Shown: positions 12,146-23,523, counted from the first letter of the stretch. The stretch is 64,000 nucleotides of DNA from Cannabis sativa (GCF_029168945.1 NC_083605.1:41644659-41708658); one strand, 5' to 3'. The notes: a model not told the origin generated them from the sequence alone. Numbers and translations: made by a program.

Positions 12146-12589
12146 CTGCGAAAGACAAAAAGGGAAAAAGAAAATTCCAGCAGTTAGGTCCCATACCAAA
12201 CCCTAAGTCAAGAAAAAGGTAGTGGGGGTCCCCTAACCGCTGGAAAGAGGCCCCCTCCGGACACGTGTCACATGGGAAACCCTAGAGAGAATCCTTGAAC
12301 AAGTGTCGGGTGCAGAGAAATCGCAGAAAGTGGTTTTGCAAAAAGAAAAAAGAAAAAACCATTCTATGCCCTAAGCAACTGTTGAACGAAGAACGCATGG
12401 CTCTCTTCAACAAGAATGCACATTATAACAGAGGCATGATAATGGCGATCCTACAACTAAAGCAGTAGACATAAAGCAGAACACTCAAAGAACTCAAAGC
12501 ACTCACACATTCAGAACTCGAAGTACGAGCCCAGAAAACGGACGAAGTAAATGAAAGCATGTTATTATCTAAGGATGCGAGAAACTTAC
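12146..12589 (-). other. Intron 1 of the antisense gene, in the 5' UTR (444 bp)
   Basis: The minus-strand donor is ACT|GTAAGTTTC at 12589. The acceptor TTTTTGTCTTTCGCAG at 12146 has a strong pyrimidine tract and lies 9 bases before the ATG at 12137. The predicted upstream exon (about 12764-12590) contains no ATG that I can find, consistent with a non-coding leader exon. Confidence 0.65.
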
Positions 12590-12786
12590 AGTAGATCGTT
12601 GAACTGGGGGTACTGGATGTGGTTGAGTAAAAGTTGAGAAGAACTGGCGTAGGCAAACACTGGAAAACTGAAAGAAACGTCTAAGTGTTAAGTCAGTTCG
12701 TGCTACTTTGAAGAATTTTCTCTCTGAGAAATTCGAGCAAAAATGGCAAGAAATGGAAAGTAACCGAAATGAAGGAAAGATGGTGG

Positions 12787-12794
12787 CTTTTATA
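12787..12794 (-). promoter_or_regulatory. TATA box of the antisense gene
   Basis: The minus strand reads CCTATAAAAGCCACC, a canonical plant TATA box. A start about 30 bases downstream (near 12764) gives a leader exon of about 175 bases ending at a good splice donor. The element thus carries a second, internal promoter facing its own LTR-driven transcript. Confidence 0.6.
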
Positions 12795-12979
12795 GGCAAA
12801 AACGCATGAGGAATAGGCGTCATCACCTACCAATCGCACGGTGGGGGAGATGCACGATTCAAATTCCCGAAAATCAACGGATCAGATCAATCTGCCATAA
12901 AGGCGGTGGAAACGTTTGAGTATCCGTCTGACACCATTAATGCACCGCATCAATCAAAGGACGTGAAACGAATCGACCT

Positions 12980-13175
12980 CTGCAAAAGCGAATCGCTGCA
13001 TTTAATGCCATCATTAGACGCACCTTCACGCGCCCCAAGCTCGTGTCAGGAGACCGAGGAGGCGGCTGGAGACAATCCTGCAAAAAGCAAATCGCTGCAT
13101 TAAATGTCGTCATTAAATAGGCCCCCACGCGCTCCAGGCTTGAGCCAGGGAAACGAGGAGTCGACCGGAGGCACC
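12980..13175 (+). repeat. Two tandem copies of a 98-bp unit in the 3' region of G
   Basis: Units 12980-13077 and 13078-13175 both begin CTGCAAAA and share GAATCGCTGCAT-like, ACGCGC and GACCGAGGAGGCGG/GAAACGAGGAGTCGACC blocks. Tandem repeats in front of the 3' LTR are a known property of Tat/Ogre elements and can seed satellites. They lie upstream of the antisense promoter. A more degenerate partial unit may precede them. Confidence 0.65.
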
Positions 13176-13179
13176 TAAG

Positions 13180-13226
13180 CAAGCCTTGGTTTATTTTTTC
13201 CAAGTAAACAAGGCTTGGGGGGTAAA
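13180..13226 (+). other. Inverted repeat and polypurine tract before the 3' LTR of G
   Basis: A perfect 9-bp inverted repeat (CAAGCCTTG at 13180-13188, CAAGGCTTG at 13209-13217) separated by a T-rich loop ends at the purine run GGGGGGTAAA (13217-13226). This run abuts the 3' LTR and is the expected plus-strand primer. Confidence 0.7.
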
Positions 13227-14006
13227 TGTTGCCCCTGAAATCGCCCAAAATGCGTGGACCAGTCGAAATGGGACACGTGGATCAGATAACTTGTAAATAT
13301 TTGATAAGTCTTTGTACGCCATAAGGAAACGCCATGGGCATGGGTCCCGGAGGAGGCACCCGGAATATAAGGTACTCCCGGAAGCTCGTATAGCATGAAG
13401 CCTCTCCGGGATGTGTCAGGCATCTCCTGAGCAATCAAGTCGCATTTAATGCTGCATGGGAGGAAGCGTGTTGGGACTGTGACACGCAATAAAGTCTGAC
13501 GGCACAACCCCCAAACAGCAGCGCTACAGTAATGATCATTTAAGTCTAGCGACGGCTACTCTGCGAAAAGTCACGTCAATCACAAGGCAAAAAGGACATT
13601 CCTCATAAAAACCCTACAGCACCTAGGGATTTGACCATGCATCACCCATGGTATATTCATCGGAAATGCCCAACTTTATGGATACTTACAGATACATGTG
13701 TAAGAACAATTCTAGGGATTACCCCACCAAAACACTATAAATACCCCCTCAAAGCTCATTTAATGTGGTCGAGAATCTTGGGTTGCATAAGAGCAAGAAG
13801 AGAAAATACTCACCAAGAACATTCTCTGTATTTATGAGAAAAACATTCTCTCAAGTGTGGAATCTGTATTAAATACATCCATTAATAACAAAGACTCGTG
13901 GACTAAGGCTCATTAACGCCCCAACCACGTAAAAATCTTCATCTCACTTTCTTACAGCTCTTTAATATAATTATATTCTAATAGTTGCCGAAAATCTCGG
14001 TCAACA
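13227..14006 (+). repeat. 3' LTR of element G
   Basis: 780 bp, TGTTGCCCC...GGTCAACA, followed by target duplication actat at 14007-14011. It differs from the 5' LTR at about 12 positions by eye. TATA box at 13736-13743. Confidence 0.95.
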
Positions 14007-14011
14007 ACTAT

Positions 14012-14841
14012 ATTAACAAGTTAATTTGAACAATTACTGGATCAAGAAAAAGTTTTGGTTTGGTAATTATATTACATTCATATCTAATCAAAATATGTGT
14101 GGCATAAAAATACCGTGGTATATTGAGTATAGTCTAGAGTTCAAAATTAAAAGTATTTGAACTACATATGTCAATAACTTCTTCCACCCCTAAGTGTTGT
14201 AGAGATCCTCTGGAGTTATAAATATAATCTAGAGTTCAATAGATATAAAAGATTGTTGAACTGCACATATTACTTAACATCTTCCATCCCTATTAGGTCA
14301 AAAGATCTTTATATTAGACAAAATCTTAATAATTTCTTAAGAGTTAACAATTATTCATAAATATTGAATTTAAATTCTAAGTGTTTATGTGGTATTATCT
14401 CTTTGCAGAGAACAATATACCATAGATTTTGTATCAATGATAAAATAAAAACACATACAAACATGATAAACATAAAAGATAATTGGTATAAAGTCCAATT
14501 CATAAAGGCAACTCATAATGAAAACCTCTTAAAGAGAAAATTTTATTTATAATTTCAAAAATGTCATAATGAATTGTCTGCAATAATATGAAATAGGAAA
14601 TAAAATCTCAAACTAATTTATTGAAACTAAATTGTTCATAAACTAAAACAATTAATTCAAAAAAAATGAGCTTCATCTTCACTTGGACAATCTCTACCCT
14701 ATGGTCCAACATTCTACTCAACTCGCTAGGATAGCAATCCAAGTTTAAGTAGTTGGAGCTGAAATAAGAAGAAAATAAACAAGGTTAGTAGATCCAGAAT
14801 TAATAACCAAAAAGGATAATAATTCTCTTAAAGACATGAGT
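14012..14841. other. Non-coding segment downstream of the F gag, with a repeated hairpin
   Basis: AT-rich with no coding frame. Two degenerate repeats (about 14131-14196 and 14225-14297) each carry AGTTCAA and TTGAACT as an inverted pair (14138-14144 with 14157-14163, and 14233-14239 with 14256-14262). I recognise nothing else. Confidence 0.45.
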
Positions 14842-15761
14842 TTATAGCATAGATAGAAATACCTTGTTTTTTTGCCAAAGCTCTTTTCCGTTGCAATAGA
14901 AGCACTTTCCTTTTTGCTTTGCATTGGGATTAGCAGCCTTTTTCTTATTAGTTGTATTAACAACTTTAAGAGGCTTCTCGCTATTCTTCCACTTCTTCTT
15001 TTTGAGTTTCGAAATAGAGGCAGTGTATGCTTCTGCCTTAGCCGTACAATTAGTAGTGCCAGAACTAGGAGCTTTGTTTCCTCCTTTCAGTGGTCCTCCA
15101 ATCAAATTGTCAACTGTCCGAAGGTTCTTGATTAACTCGTGGAAGTCAAAAGTCAACTTGTTCATGACATAGTTTGAGGAGAAGGGCAGGAAAGCTAGAG
15201 TCAAACTATTTAAGATCAATCAACCTCATTTGAGTTTCCTGACCTATAATAGCTCCATGATTCTACGCTTCCTAGAAATAACTATCCATCTAGAGTAGGT
15301 GATCACGCACATTCTGATGAGGTTTCATTTGTGCATTGATAAAAATTCTTCGTCGCCTCAAACCAAGCTTGATCCAACCCCATCCTTAACATTTTAGTTA
15401 CCTGGTTCATGATTACTGCAACCGTGAGAGTATTAGCAAACCTTGTTTTCAAGGTGTTGACCATGCTAGACAGCATAAAGTATCGAGCTTTGTCGTTAGC
15501 ATTCTGCCAATGCTCAAACTTTTCCTTGACTACCTTGGTCGCATTCTCACCTGGCAACTCAAGTGCCTCTTCAGTGAACGCAAACAGGGCACTTTCACAT
15601 ATGAGTTCAATATTAATGTTCTTTTTCCATTTGACAAAGTTAGCTCCAGAAAGCTCGTTGTTAGTGAACAGTGACACCATGGGGTTGTTCATAGTCATAT
15701 TAGATACTACAAATATCAATAAATAGAAATCAAATGTGGTTAAATACAAAATCATACACAT
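14842..15761 (-). pseudogene. gag: copia gag of F, frameshifted
   Basis: The Gag protein of a copia element packages the element's RNA in cytoplasmic particles. The ATG at 15761 opens a typical copia N-terminus (LSGANFVKWKKNINIEL) and continues with HWQNANDKARYFMLSSM, the usual hallmark of this family. The frame is lost near 15300-15220 and resumes in another phase (15219-14842). There a Lys-rich linker leads to a zinc knuckle reading CFYCNGKELWQKN, in which the expected His is replaced. A frameshift plus a damaged knuckle make it a pseudogene. Its 5' half is repeated at 17649-18140. Confidence 0.75.
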
Positions 15762-17648
15762 TCAAAAATTATTAGCACTTAGCAAGTCAGAGTGACAAGT
15801 AAAAATACAAAAACATACAATCCTAAATAATGTTTAAGGTTTCCCACAAACTCCTACAATGTCCCGTTTAGGCGAGAGGAAAAGATATCATTCATTGAAT
15901 AGAGTAGACAACTCATCTAAAATGAAAAACATTCTAGCAACCTTTATTCAATCAAGATGAGAAACTAGCATTGTCCTGTTTAGGCGAGAGTCAAGGTCAT
16001 TCTATCTTATGAGCTTCCACCATTGTTTCCTACCCTGTAAGTCTTACTCTTAGCTGCCACTATTGGGGTGGACGTTACTAAGAATAAAAAACTTTCAATA
16101 ATACTTATATTTCGAGATTTTATGGCGTTAAATTGCTAATGAATGTTATTCCATTAGGGATGATTACTCACTAAAATAAGAATTATGTAGAACCAACACT
16201 GGAGATCGAATATCCTTATTATAAAGCTCATTATTTAAAGTGTATTTTAATTTAATATTTATTTTAATCTATTTATTTTAATATATATATTAATTTAATT
16301 AAAATTACTAATTTACGTAATTCTAAATATATATTTTAGTTTAATATTTATAAAATTATAATTAGATAGATTTGAAAATAAGTAAAATTATTTTCCTTCT
16401 TAGTAATAATTCTCAATAAATATTTTGAAAATTACTCAATTTAAGTTTGTCCAAAATTAATTAAAATTATTTTTCAACTTAAATATATTTTTCTATAAAT
16501 ATATATAGAAAAATTCGAAATCCAATGCATTTTAAAATAAATACATTTTAAAAATTTATATAAAATAAAATAAAATAAATCTTGAAAAATTATTCTAATT
16601 TATGTTTGTCCAAAATATTTAAGTATCTTGAATAAAATTAACTTAAATATTATTTTTCTATTTAATATTAATATAACTAGACAAATACCACAAGCATATA
16701 GAAAATAACTATCTAGATATTTTACTAACTAATTACTTATTTTCTAATTAAAATATAATATATTTTAGTCTATTTATTTTAATAAATCATTAATGAAAAA
16801 ATTGCTTGATTTAAGTTGATGTAAAATTAATTGAAATTATAAATTTTCAACTTTCATCTATTTTTCATAAAAAAAAAAAATCAAAAATATAATGCGTTTC
16901 AAAATATGTGGGAAATGATTAATAAAATAAAATAAAATATATTTTGAAAATTATTCTAACTTAAGTTGCTCTGAAATTATAATTTCTAACTTAAATATAA
17001 TTTTCTATCTAATTAAATATCTGAAAAATAATTAATATTTAAGTATCTAGAGAAAATCTACTCACACATTTAATTTTCTATTTAATTAAATGTATATTAA
17101 ATAAAAGAATCAAATAATTATGTATCTTGAATAAAATCAACTTAATTATTAATTTTAATTTAATATTTAAGAAAAATATTCTAAATTAAATTGATCTAAA
17201 ATTAATTAAAACAATTAATTTTTAACTTAAATATATTTTTCAAATTAATTAAATATTAGAAAATTTAATTAGTTACTAAAAATAACTATCTAGAATATAT
17301 CTCATTAAACTAAGTGTTTTTTTAAAATTAATTTTAAAATAATCTTAGAAAATAAATTTCATATATTTCAAAACTAATTATGTTGATAATTCAATTTTAA
17401 TTAAGTTAGACTAATATAATTAACCTAATACAATTATTTAAATAAGGAAAATGGGCCTTCACAATTGGGGTGGTTCGTGTGAGGGAGGGCTGAGTTCAGT
17501 ATATCGTACCCACTACTAATGGCCCCTAACTCTCACACCAGGCCCAAAGGAAAGGAATTTAACAATTAAATAAATTAATATTATTTATTGAATAAGCCCC
17601 ATACTAATTGGGCCTAAATAAAACTATGATATGTGATTTTTATTCTAG
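15762..17648 (-). other. AT-rich copia leader, copy 1 (F)
   Basis: The 5' leader upstream of the F gag. It is extremely AT-rich except for two conserved islands. Two copies of an 18-mer GTCCCGTTTAGGCGAGAG (15861-15878, and 15973-15990 with one change) lie 112 bp apart. A GC-rich block with inverted repeats lies at about 17452-17548. Both islands recur in element B. Confidence 0.7.
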
Positions 17649-18140
17649 CAACCTCATTTGAGTTTCCTGACCAATAATAGCTCCATGATTCTCAGCTTCC
17701 TGGAAATAACTATCCATCTAGAGCAGGTGATCACAAACATTCTAATGAGGTTTTATTTGTGCATTGATAAAAATTCTTCATCGCCTCAAACCGAGCTTGA
17801 TCCAACCCCATCATGAACATTTCAGTTAACTAGTTCATGATTACTGCAACCGTGAGAGTATTAGCAAACCTTGTTTTCAAGGTGTTGACCATGAGAGACA
17901 GCATAAAGTACCGAGCTTTGTTGTTAGCATTCTGCCAATGCTCAAACTTTTCCTTGACTGTCTTGGTCGCATTCTCACCTGGCTACTCAAGAGCCTCTTA
18001 AGTGAACGCAAACGGGGCACTTTCATATATGAGTGCAATATTAATGTTCTTTTTCCATTTGACAAAGTTAGCTCCAGAAAGCTTGTTGTTAGTCAACAGT
18101 GACACCATGGGGTTGTTCATACTCATATTAGATACTACAA
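17649..18140 (-). pseudogene. Duplicated 5' half of the F gag
   Basis: Second copy of the copia gag N-terminus made by the tandem duplication. It matches 15229-15700 closely but has stops and shifts, for example where AACTCAAGTGCC became TACTCAAGAGCC. It is truncated at the duplication junction and cannot give a complete Gag. Confidence 0.75.
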
Positions 18141-20755
18141 ATATCAATAAATAGAAATCAAATACGGTTTAATACAAAATCATACACATTCAGAAATTAT
18201 TAGCACTTAGCAAGTCAGGGTGACAAGTAAAAATACAAAAACATACAATCTTAAATAATTTCCAAGGTTTCCAACAAACTCCTACACTTTAGGCGACAAG
18301 AAAAGATATCATTCACTGAATAGAGCAGACAACTCATCTAAAATGAAAAACATTCTAGCAACCTTTATTCAATCAAGATGAGAAACCAGCATTGTCCTGT
18401 TTAGGCGAGAGTCAAGGTCATTCTATCTTATGAGCTTCCACTATTGTTTCCTACCATGTAAGTCTTACTCTTAGCTGCCACTATTGGGGTGGACATTACT
18501 AAGAATAAAACACTTTCAATAATACTTATATTTCGAGATTCTACGGCGATAAATTGCTAATGAACGTTATTCCATTAGGGATGATTACTCACTAAAATAA
18601 GAACTATGTAGAACCAACATTGGAGATCGAATATCCCTATTATAAAGCTCATTATTTAAAGTGTATTTTCATTTTATATTTATTTTAATCTATTTATTTT
18701 AATATATATTTATTTAATTAAAATTACTAATTTTGGTTATTCTAAATATACATTTTAATTTAATATTTATAAAATTATACTTAGATAGATTTGAAAATAA
18801 GTAAAATTATTTTTCTTTCTTAGTAATAATTCTCAATAAATATTTTGAAAATTACTCAATTGAAGTTGGTCCAAAATTAATTAAATTTATTTTTCAACTT
18901 AAATTTCATTTTCTATAAATATATATAGAAAAATTCGAAATCCAATGCATTTTAAAATAAATACATTTTCAAAATTTATATAAAATAAAATAAAATAAAT
19001 CTTGAAATATTATTCTAATTTATGTTTGTCCAAAATTAATTAGTAAATTTATTTTCACATATTTAAGTATCTTGAATAAAATTAACTTAAATATTAATTT
19101 TCTATTAAATATTAATATAACTAGACAAATAACACAAGCATACAGAAAATAACTATCTAGATATTTTACTAGCTAATTACTTATTTTCTAATTAAAATAT
19201 ATTATATTTTAGTCTATTTATTTTAATAAATCATTAATGAAAAAATTGCTTGATTTAAGTTGATGTAAAATTAATTGAAATTATAAATTTTCAACTTTCA
19301 TCTATTTTTCATAAAAAAAAAAATCAAAAATATTTGCATTAAATATAATGCATTTCAAAATTTGTGGGAAATGATTAATGTAATAAAATAAAATATATTT
19401 TGAAAATTATTCTAACTTAAGTTGCTCTGAAATTAAAATTTCCAACTTAAATATAATTTTCTATCTAATTAAATGTCTTAAAAATAACTAATATTTAAGT
19501 ATCTAGATTAAATCTACTTACATATTTAATTTTCTATTTAATTAAATGTATATTAAATAAAAGAATCAAATAATTAAGTATCTTGAATAAAATTAACTTA
19601 ATTATAATTTTAATTTAATATTTAAGAAAAATATTCTAATTTAAGTTGATCTAAAATTAATTAAAACAATTAATTTTTAACTTAAATATATTTTTCAAAT
19701 TAATTAAATATTATAAAATATAGTTAGTTACTAGAAATAACTATCTAGAATATATCTCATTAAACTCAGTGTTTTTTTAAAATTAATTTTAAAATAATCT
19801 GATGAAAATAAATTTCATATATTTCAAAACTAATTATGTTGATAATTGAATTTTAATTAAGTTAGACTAATATAATGAACCTAATACAATTATTTAAATC
19901 AGGAAAATGGGCCTTCACAAGGGGTGGTTCGTGTGAGGGAGGGCTGAGTTCAGTATATCGTACCCACTACTAATGGCCCCTAACTCTCACACCAGGCCCA
20001 AAGGAGAGGAATTTAACAATTAAATAAATAAATATTATTCATTGAATAAGCCCAATACAAATTGTGCTAAATGAAACTATGTTATGTTATTTTTATTCTA
20101 GCAACCTAGTCCATTTAATTAATTAAACTTAAATGGGCTTTCTATATGCATCTAAGCCCAAAAGCAAACATATAGGCTCACACACAGGTCAAACGATTTG
20201 GATGGGCCCTACCATGTTTCTAGGTTTACACATATGAAAGAAATTACCAAATTTACTTGTTTCAAATTATTTATAAGATCTATTGATAATTGGACTATGA
20301 TTAAAATCAAATCATTAGATTTGTCAACAAGTTAATCATAGCAATTTAGATCAAATAAATAATAGGTTTGTAAATAAAATTTAAATAAATAAATCAACAA
20401 ACATAACAAACATGTAACAGATAACTGGAAAGTAGGTAAAGATATTTCTATTTTAAAATATCTCTCAACTAGATTTGACATTTAGGTTGTTAGAAAAAAA
20501 ATTTAAAGAAATATTTAAATTTTAACTAATGTCCTAAATATCCTAAATTCTAACTGAAATTCAAATATAAAACTAATTTTCAAATTTGTAGTTTATTTTA
20601 AAAATATAAATTAATTAACTATCTAATAAGATAATATAATATCTTAATTTAAAATTTAGATATTTTTAATATTATATTTCTAATCATATAATTTAATAAA
20701 TTATGTATAGCAAAATAAACAATTTGAAAAATAAGATATTTGATGGTTAGCATAT
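18141..20755 (-). other. AT-rich copia leader, copy 2 (F), cut by element A
   Basis: Second leader copy up to 20101, then leader sequence continuing toward the missing 5' LTR. It keeps one 18-mer (18394-18411, one change). The other is reduced by a small deletion near 18287. The GC-rich island is at about 19909-20002. 20102-20755 aligns by eye with leader sequence of B (about 45850-46080) and stops where the LTR of A begins. Confidence 0.65.
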
Positions 20756-21390
20756 TGTTATCCCAATTTTTGCACTCTGACGTGGCATCATATGATGGTG
20801 ACACGTGGAATCAACTTTGAGTATATGCTCAGAAAGTACAGTCCGAACAGGATGCCTCATAGGCATGCCTGGAGCAAAGTCATCAGCAATCCGCGCAGAG
20901 CGATCAACCCATAGTGAATTCAGCTTTCGCATCATGAGTCATCAAAGAAATCCCTATAACTTGGGGATCAGATCACAGAGATATGGCAAGCTGTCCAAAT
21001 CCCACGATTAGTGTATTCTGCATTTATCATGCAATCTTTCTGCTTATATCCATGGTAACGAGAAGGGAAATACTTCCTTTCCAAGTTCATGGCCTTATAA
21101 ATACTGATGCATACTCACTGGGCAAAGGGGTCGAGAGATTTTACCCTAGAGATATCATCTAAGAATTTGTATTCAGAGATATTATTGTAAGAGCTATAAG
21201 AAAAGGAACCTTTCTCCTTGTTCTTGAGTGAATACAAATAACGAGGATTAGGCTATTACCGAACTGCTTGGGGTTGAACCTCTATAAAATTCTTATGTCT
21301 TTACATTGCTTTACTATATCTCAATTGCTACAAATCACTTATCGCTTACTAAATAAGACTCACTGTCGTTGGCTAAAAGCGAGGTCAACA
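20756..21390 (+). repeat. 5' LTR of element A
   Basis: 635 bp, TGTTATCCCA...GAGGTCAACA. Its end matches the LTR end of G (GGTCAACA), and the following 17 bases are identical to those after the G LTR. TATA box at 21096-21103. The five bases before it are catat, but the partner duplication is outside the window. Confidence 0.8.
21096..21103 (+). promoter_or_regulatory. TATA box in LTR of A
   Basis: TATAAATA after GGCCT, about 290 bases before the LTR end, the same relative place as in element G. Confidence 0.5.
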
Positions 21391-21412
21391 TTTTGGTGCT
21401 TTCATTGGGAGA
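21391..21412 (+). other. Primer-binding region of A
   Basis: TTTTGGTGCTTTCATTG directly after the LTR, identical over 17 bases to element G at 2552. Confidence 0.6.
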
Positions 21413-21457
21413 TAGAATCAAGAATCGTCTTCATTCAAAATCTAACCACAAGTACGA

Positions 21458-21762
21458 TGGTGGTACAGACTCGTAGGGGGCTGGTTGATCCAGTCAATCC
21501 ATAGACGGTGGATCTTGCATTGTAGAACCCACGAAACGACAGGGTTCCGCCAGCTGTTAATCCTGAACAGCCAGCAAATGTGGGTCATGGTGTAACGACT
21601 CCTATAGATGAAATCGCGCCTAGTGTGCAAGAGACTGTGAATAATAGTTCAGCACCCAACCAGGGCATTCATAACACAGTCGTTCTGCTTATTACCAACA
21701 CTCAAACACCATTGGAGATGACACTGACTTACAAAATGTCTGTGCTGCTCTTGGGCTCGTGC
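21458..21762 (+). pseudogene. 5' part of gag of A
   Basis: The ATG at 21458 begins MVVQTRRGLVDPVNP and hits a stop (21502-21504) after 15 codons. Later codons continue in other phases, and the last stretch before the insertion (from 21726) is in phase with the gag that resumes at 49035. Several small lesions plus the 27-kb insertion B leave it non-functional. The start resembles the MVETRS start of G gag. Confidence 0.7.
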
Positions 21763-23510
21763 TGTTGGAAATTATTTTACCAGGATCTTAGATCTACTCA
21801 CAAGTATGTTGATTAACACCCTAAATATGAACTTTCTAAAACGATGAAATAAACACATATAAAGTTTAAGAAACCTTACATTGGGTGCAGCGGAGTAATA
21901 TTACTACTTCCGTTCAGATCTCTAACCCTTGTATCCTTTCTGTCGCAGAGTATTATAAAGATCTGAACCTGGATCTCTTTCTCTGATTCTTTAGTGCTTA
22001 AACTCCTTCTTACTGAAAGTCTTTCTTCACGATCTTCCTCACTATGATTGAGGTATCACTTGCTGTGTGTAGGCACTACTCTAATCACTAAGTGTTTCGA
22101 AATCTTTAGGAAGAAGAGAGAGAGAGGGAGTGGTCGGCCAAGGTAGAGATAGATGGTCAGGTTTTTCTGAACGAAAAGTGTAATTTTCCTGAAGCCTTCA
22201 CTATCTATTTATAGCCTTCAACTAGGGTTAGGTTTGAATTATTTGGCATTAAAATAATAAAAATGTCAGAGGATAAATCCTATAAAAGTGGCCGGCCATG
22301 GCAGTATGGATTCGGGCCTCACATTTTGTAATTTTGCAGTTTTATCACTTTTGCATCTGATTTTCTCAAAAATGCCAATTTTCTAAGTCAACCATTTAAA
22401 TGCCAATTATAACTATTTATTAACTACAAATAATTATTAAATAATCTTTTCATTTATCATATTTATTAATTGAACCATACAAAGTATCATAATTAACACA
22501 TATGCCCCTAAAAACTCTTTCCTTACAATTTCGCCCTTACTTAGTGAAAAATTCACAAATAGACATAGTCTAATTTGAGAATTATAATTGATTAATCAAA
22601 ACCAATTACATGAGTCTTACAAGCAATATTATCTCAACTAGTGGGGGGACCATGGGTCTATATAACCGAGCTTCCAATAAGTAGATCAAGAATTTATTAC
22701 TTAAATTCACTAACTTATTAATTTTTCGTTGAATCCAAGCATAGAACTTAGAATTGCACTCTCAGTATATAGAATGCTCTATATGTTCCACCATATAGAC
22801 ACATCATTAGTTATCCATTGTTATAATCCTAATTTGATCAATGATCCTCTATATGAATGATCTACACATCATTAGATTACTGTTACACCCTACTATGTAT
22901 TTTATCCTTAAAACACTTGACCCCGTATAAATGATATTTTAGATTATGTGAAATGAGTGCTCCACTATTTATTTTCGTTTGGTCAAGCTCGAAGGAGATC
23001 ATCCTTTGCTTACTATTCGCCAGATAGAAGCTATAGATTCCATGTTTATGTTAGCGCTCCCACTCAATTTGGCGATATTGACTTGAATAGATTTTACGGT
23101 AAGTTTAATAAATCTAAGTCAAAGTTCAATATCGGTCCCTTCCGATGGATACTCCATGCATCCAACCTTAGCTTTACTTTAACCAATGTTCTGGAAAGAA
23201 CATAACATTTCTCCAATGCAAGTAAACTCTTGTTGTAGATTATCATATCAGTAAAACCCTGTGTCTGATAAATCTAGGAAACTTTATTCACATAGTCATG
23301 TTTACTTTCCAAAGTGTTGACAACACAATAAACAGGATCAAGTATGTGAAAAGGGTTTCAGATGAATTTATAAATGAAATAGACACAAGCAATTGAAAAA
23401 GTGAACCAAAACATACACAAATGAATGAAAAATACTTCTGTTTCTTTATTGATGTTGAATAAAATAGATTACATTGAACTGGAGTTTTAATTAGGGCATA
23501 AAACCCAACT
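21763..23510 (-). repeat. 3' LTR of B (left copy)
   Basis: Matches 47165-49029 but is shorter (1,748 bp). It lacks about 130 bp near 23070 that the other copy has. The terminal T is mutated: on the minus strand it starts AGTTGGG where TGTTGGG is expected. A TATAAATA box lies on the minus strand at 22206-22213. Confidence 0.88.
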
Positions 23511-23523
23511 AACTCCCATTTGC
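23511..23523 (-). other. Polypurine tract of B
   Basis: The minus strand reads CAAATGGGAGTT immediately before the 3' LTR. This is the expected plus-strand priming site. Confidence 0.5.

Larger units (their letters stand above)
1772..14006 (+). mobile_element. Element G: complete Tat-type Ty3/gypsy retrotransposon
   Basis: A full-length element of 12,235 bp bounded by two 780-bp LTRs (TGTTGCCCC...GGTCAACA) and a perfect 5-bp target duplication actat at 1767-1771 and 14007-14011. The order is LTR, primer-binding region, gag-protease, RT, RNase H, second RNase H, integrase, spacer with hairpins, antisense gene, tandem repeats, polypurine tract, LTR. A second RNase H between the RT-linked RNase H and integrase, and an extra antisense gene after pol, are known traits of the Tat/Ogre lineage. 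By eye I count about 12 differences between the LTRs (near 1.5%), so the insertion is fairly young. Sense coding is broken by three in-frame stops and one frameshift. Confidence 0.93.
15229..20101 (-). repeat. Tandem duplication inside F (2,420 + 2,453 bp)
   Basis: Unit 1 is 15229-17648 and unit 2 is 17649-20101. Each contains the 5' half of gag and most of the AT-rich leader. The six bases caacct occur at the start of unit 1, at the junction and at the end of unit 2 (15229, 17649, 20102), so this looks like a tandem duplication made at a 6-bp microhomology. The two units differ by scattered substitutions and small indels, so the event is not very recent. Confidence 0.88.
14012..20755 (-). 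mobile_element. Element F: remains of a Ty1/copia element, gag only seen
   Basis: Minus-strand copia material between G (ending 14006) and the LTR of A (starting 20756). It contains a copia-type gag at 15761-14842, a long AT-rich leader on the gag 5' side with the same landmarks as elements B and C, and a tandem duplication of 2.4 kb. The sequence after gag (14841-14012 and, across G, 1766-1221) has no protease, integrase or RT motif. F is either a gag-only non-autonomous type or a deleted copy. Neither LTR is visible, and the 5' side is cut by element A. Confidence 0.6.

Noticed and set aside
12138..12194. An upstream ATG (12194) extending the antisense protein by 19 residues
   Set aside because: This stretch contains the pyrimidine tract and AG of a strong splice acceptor ending at 12146, so it is read as intron. 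The ATG at 12137 is the better start.
15840..20755. A host gene or satellite in the AT-rich tracts
   Set aside because: No coding frame, splice logic or short tandem unit. The tracts align with copia leaders elsewhere in the window.
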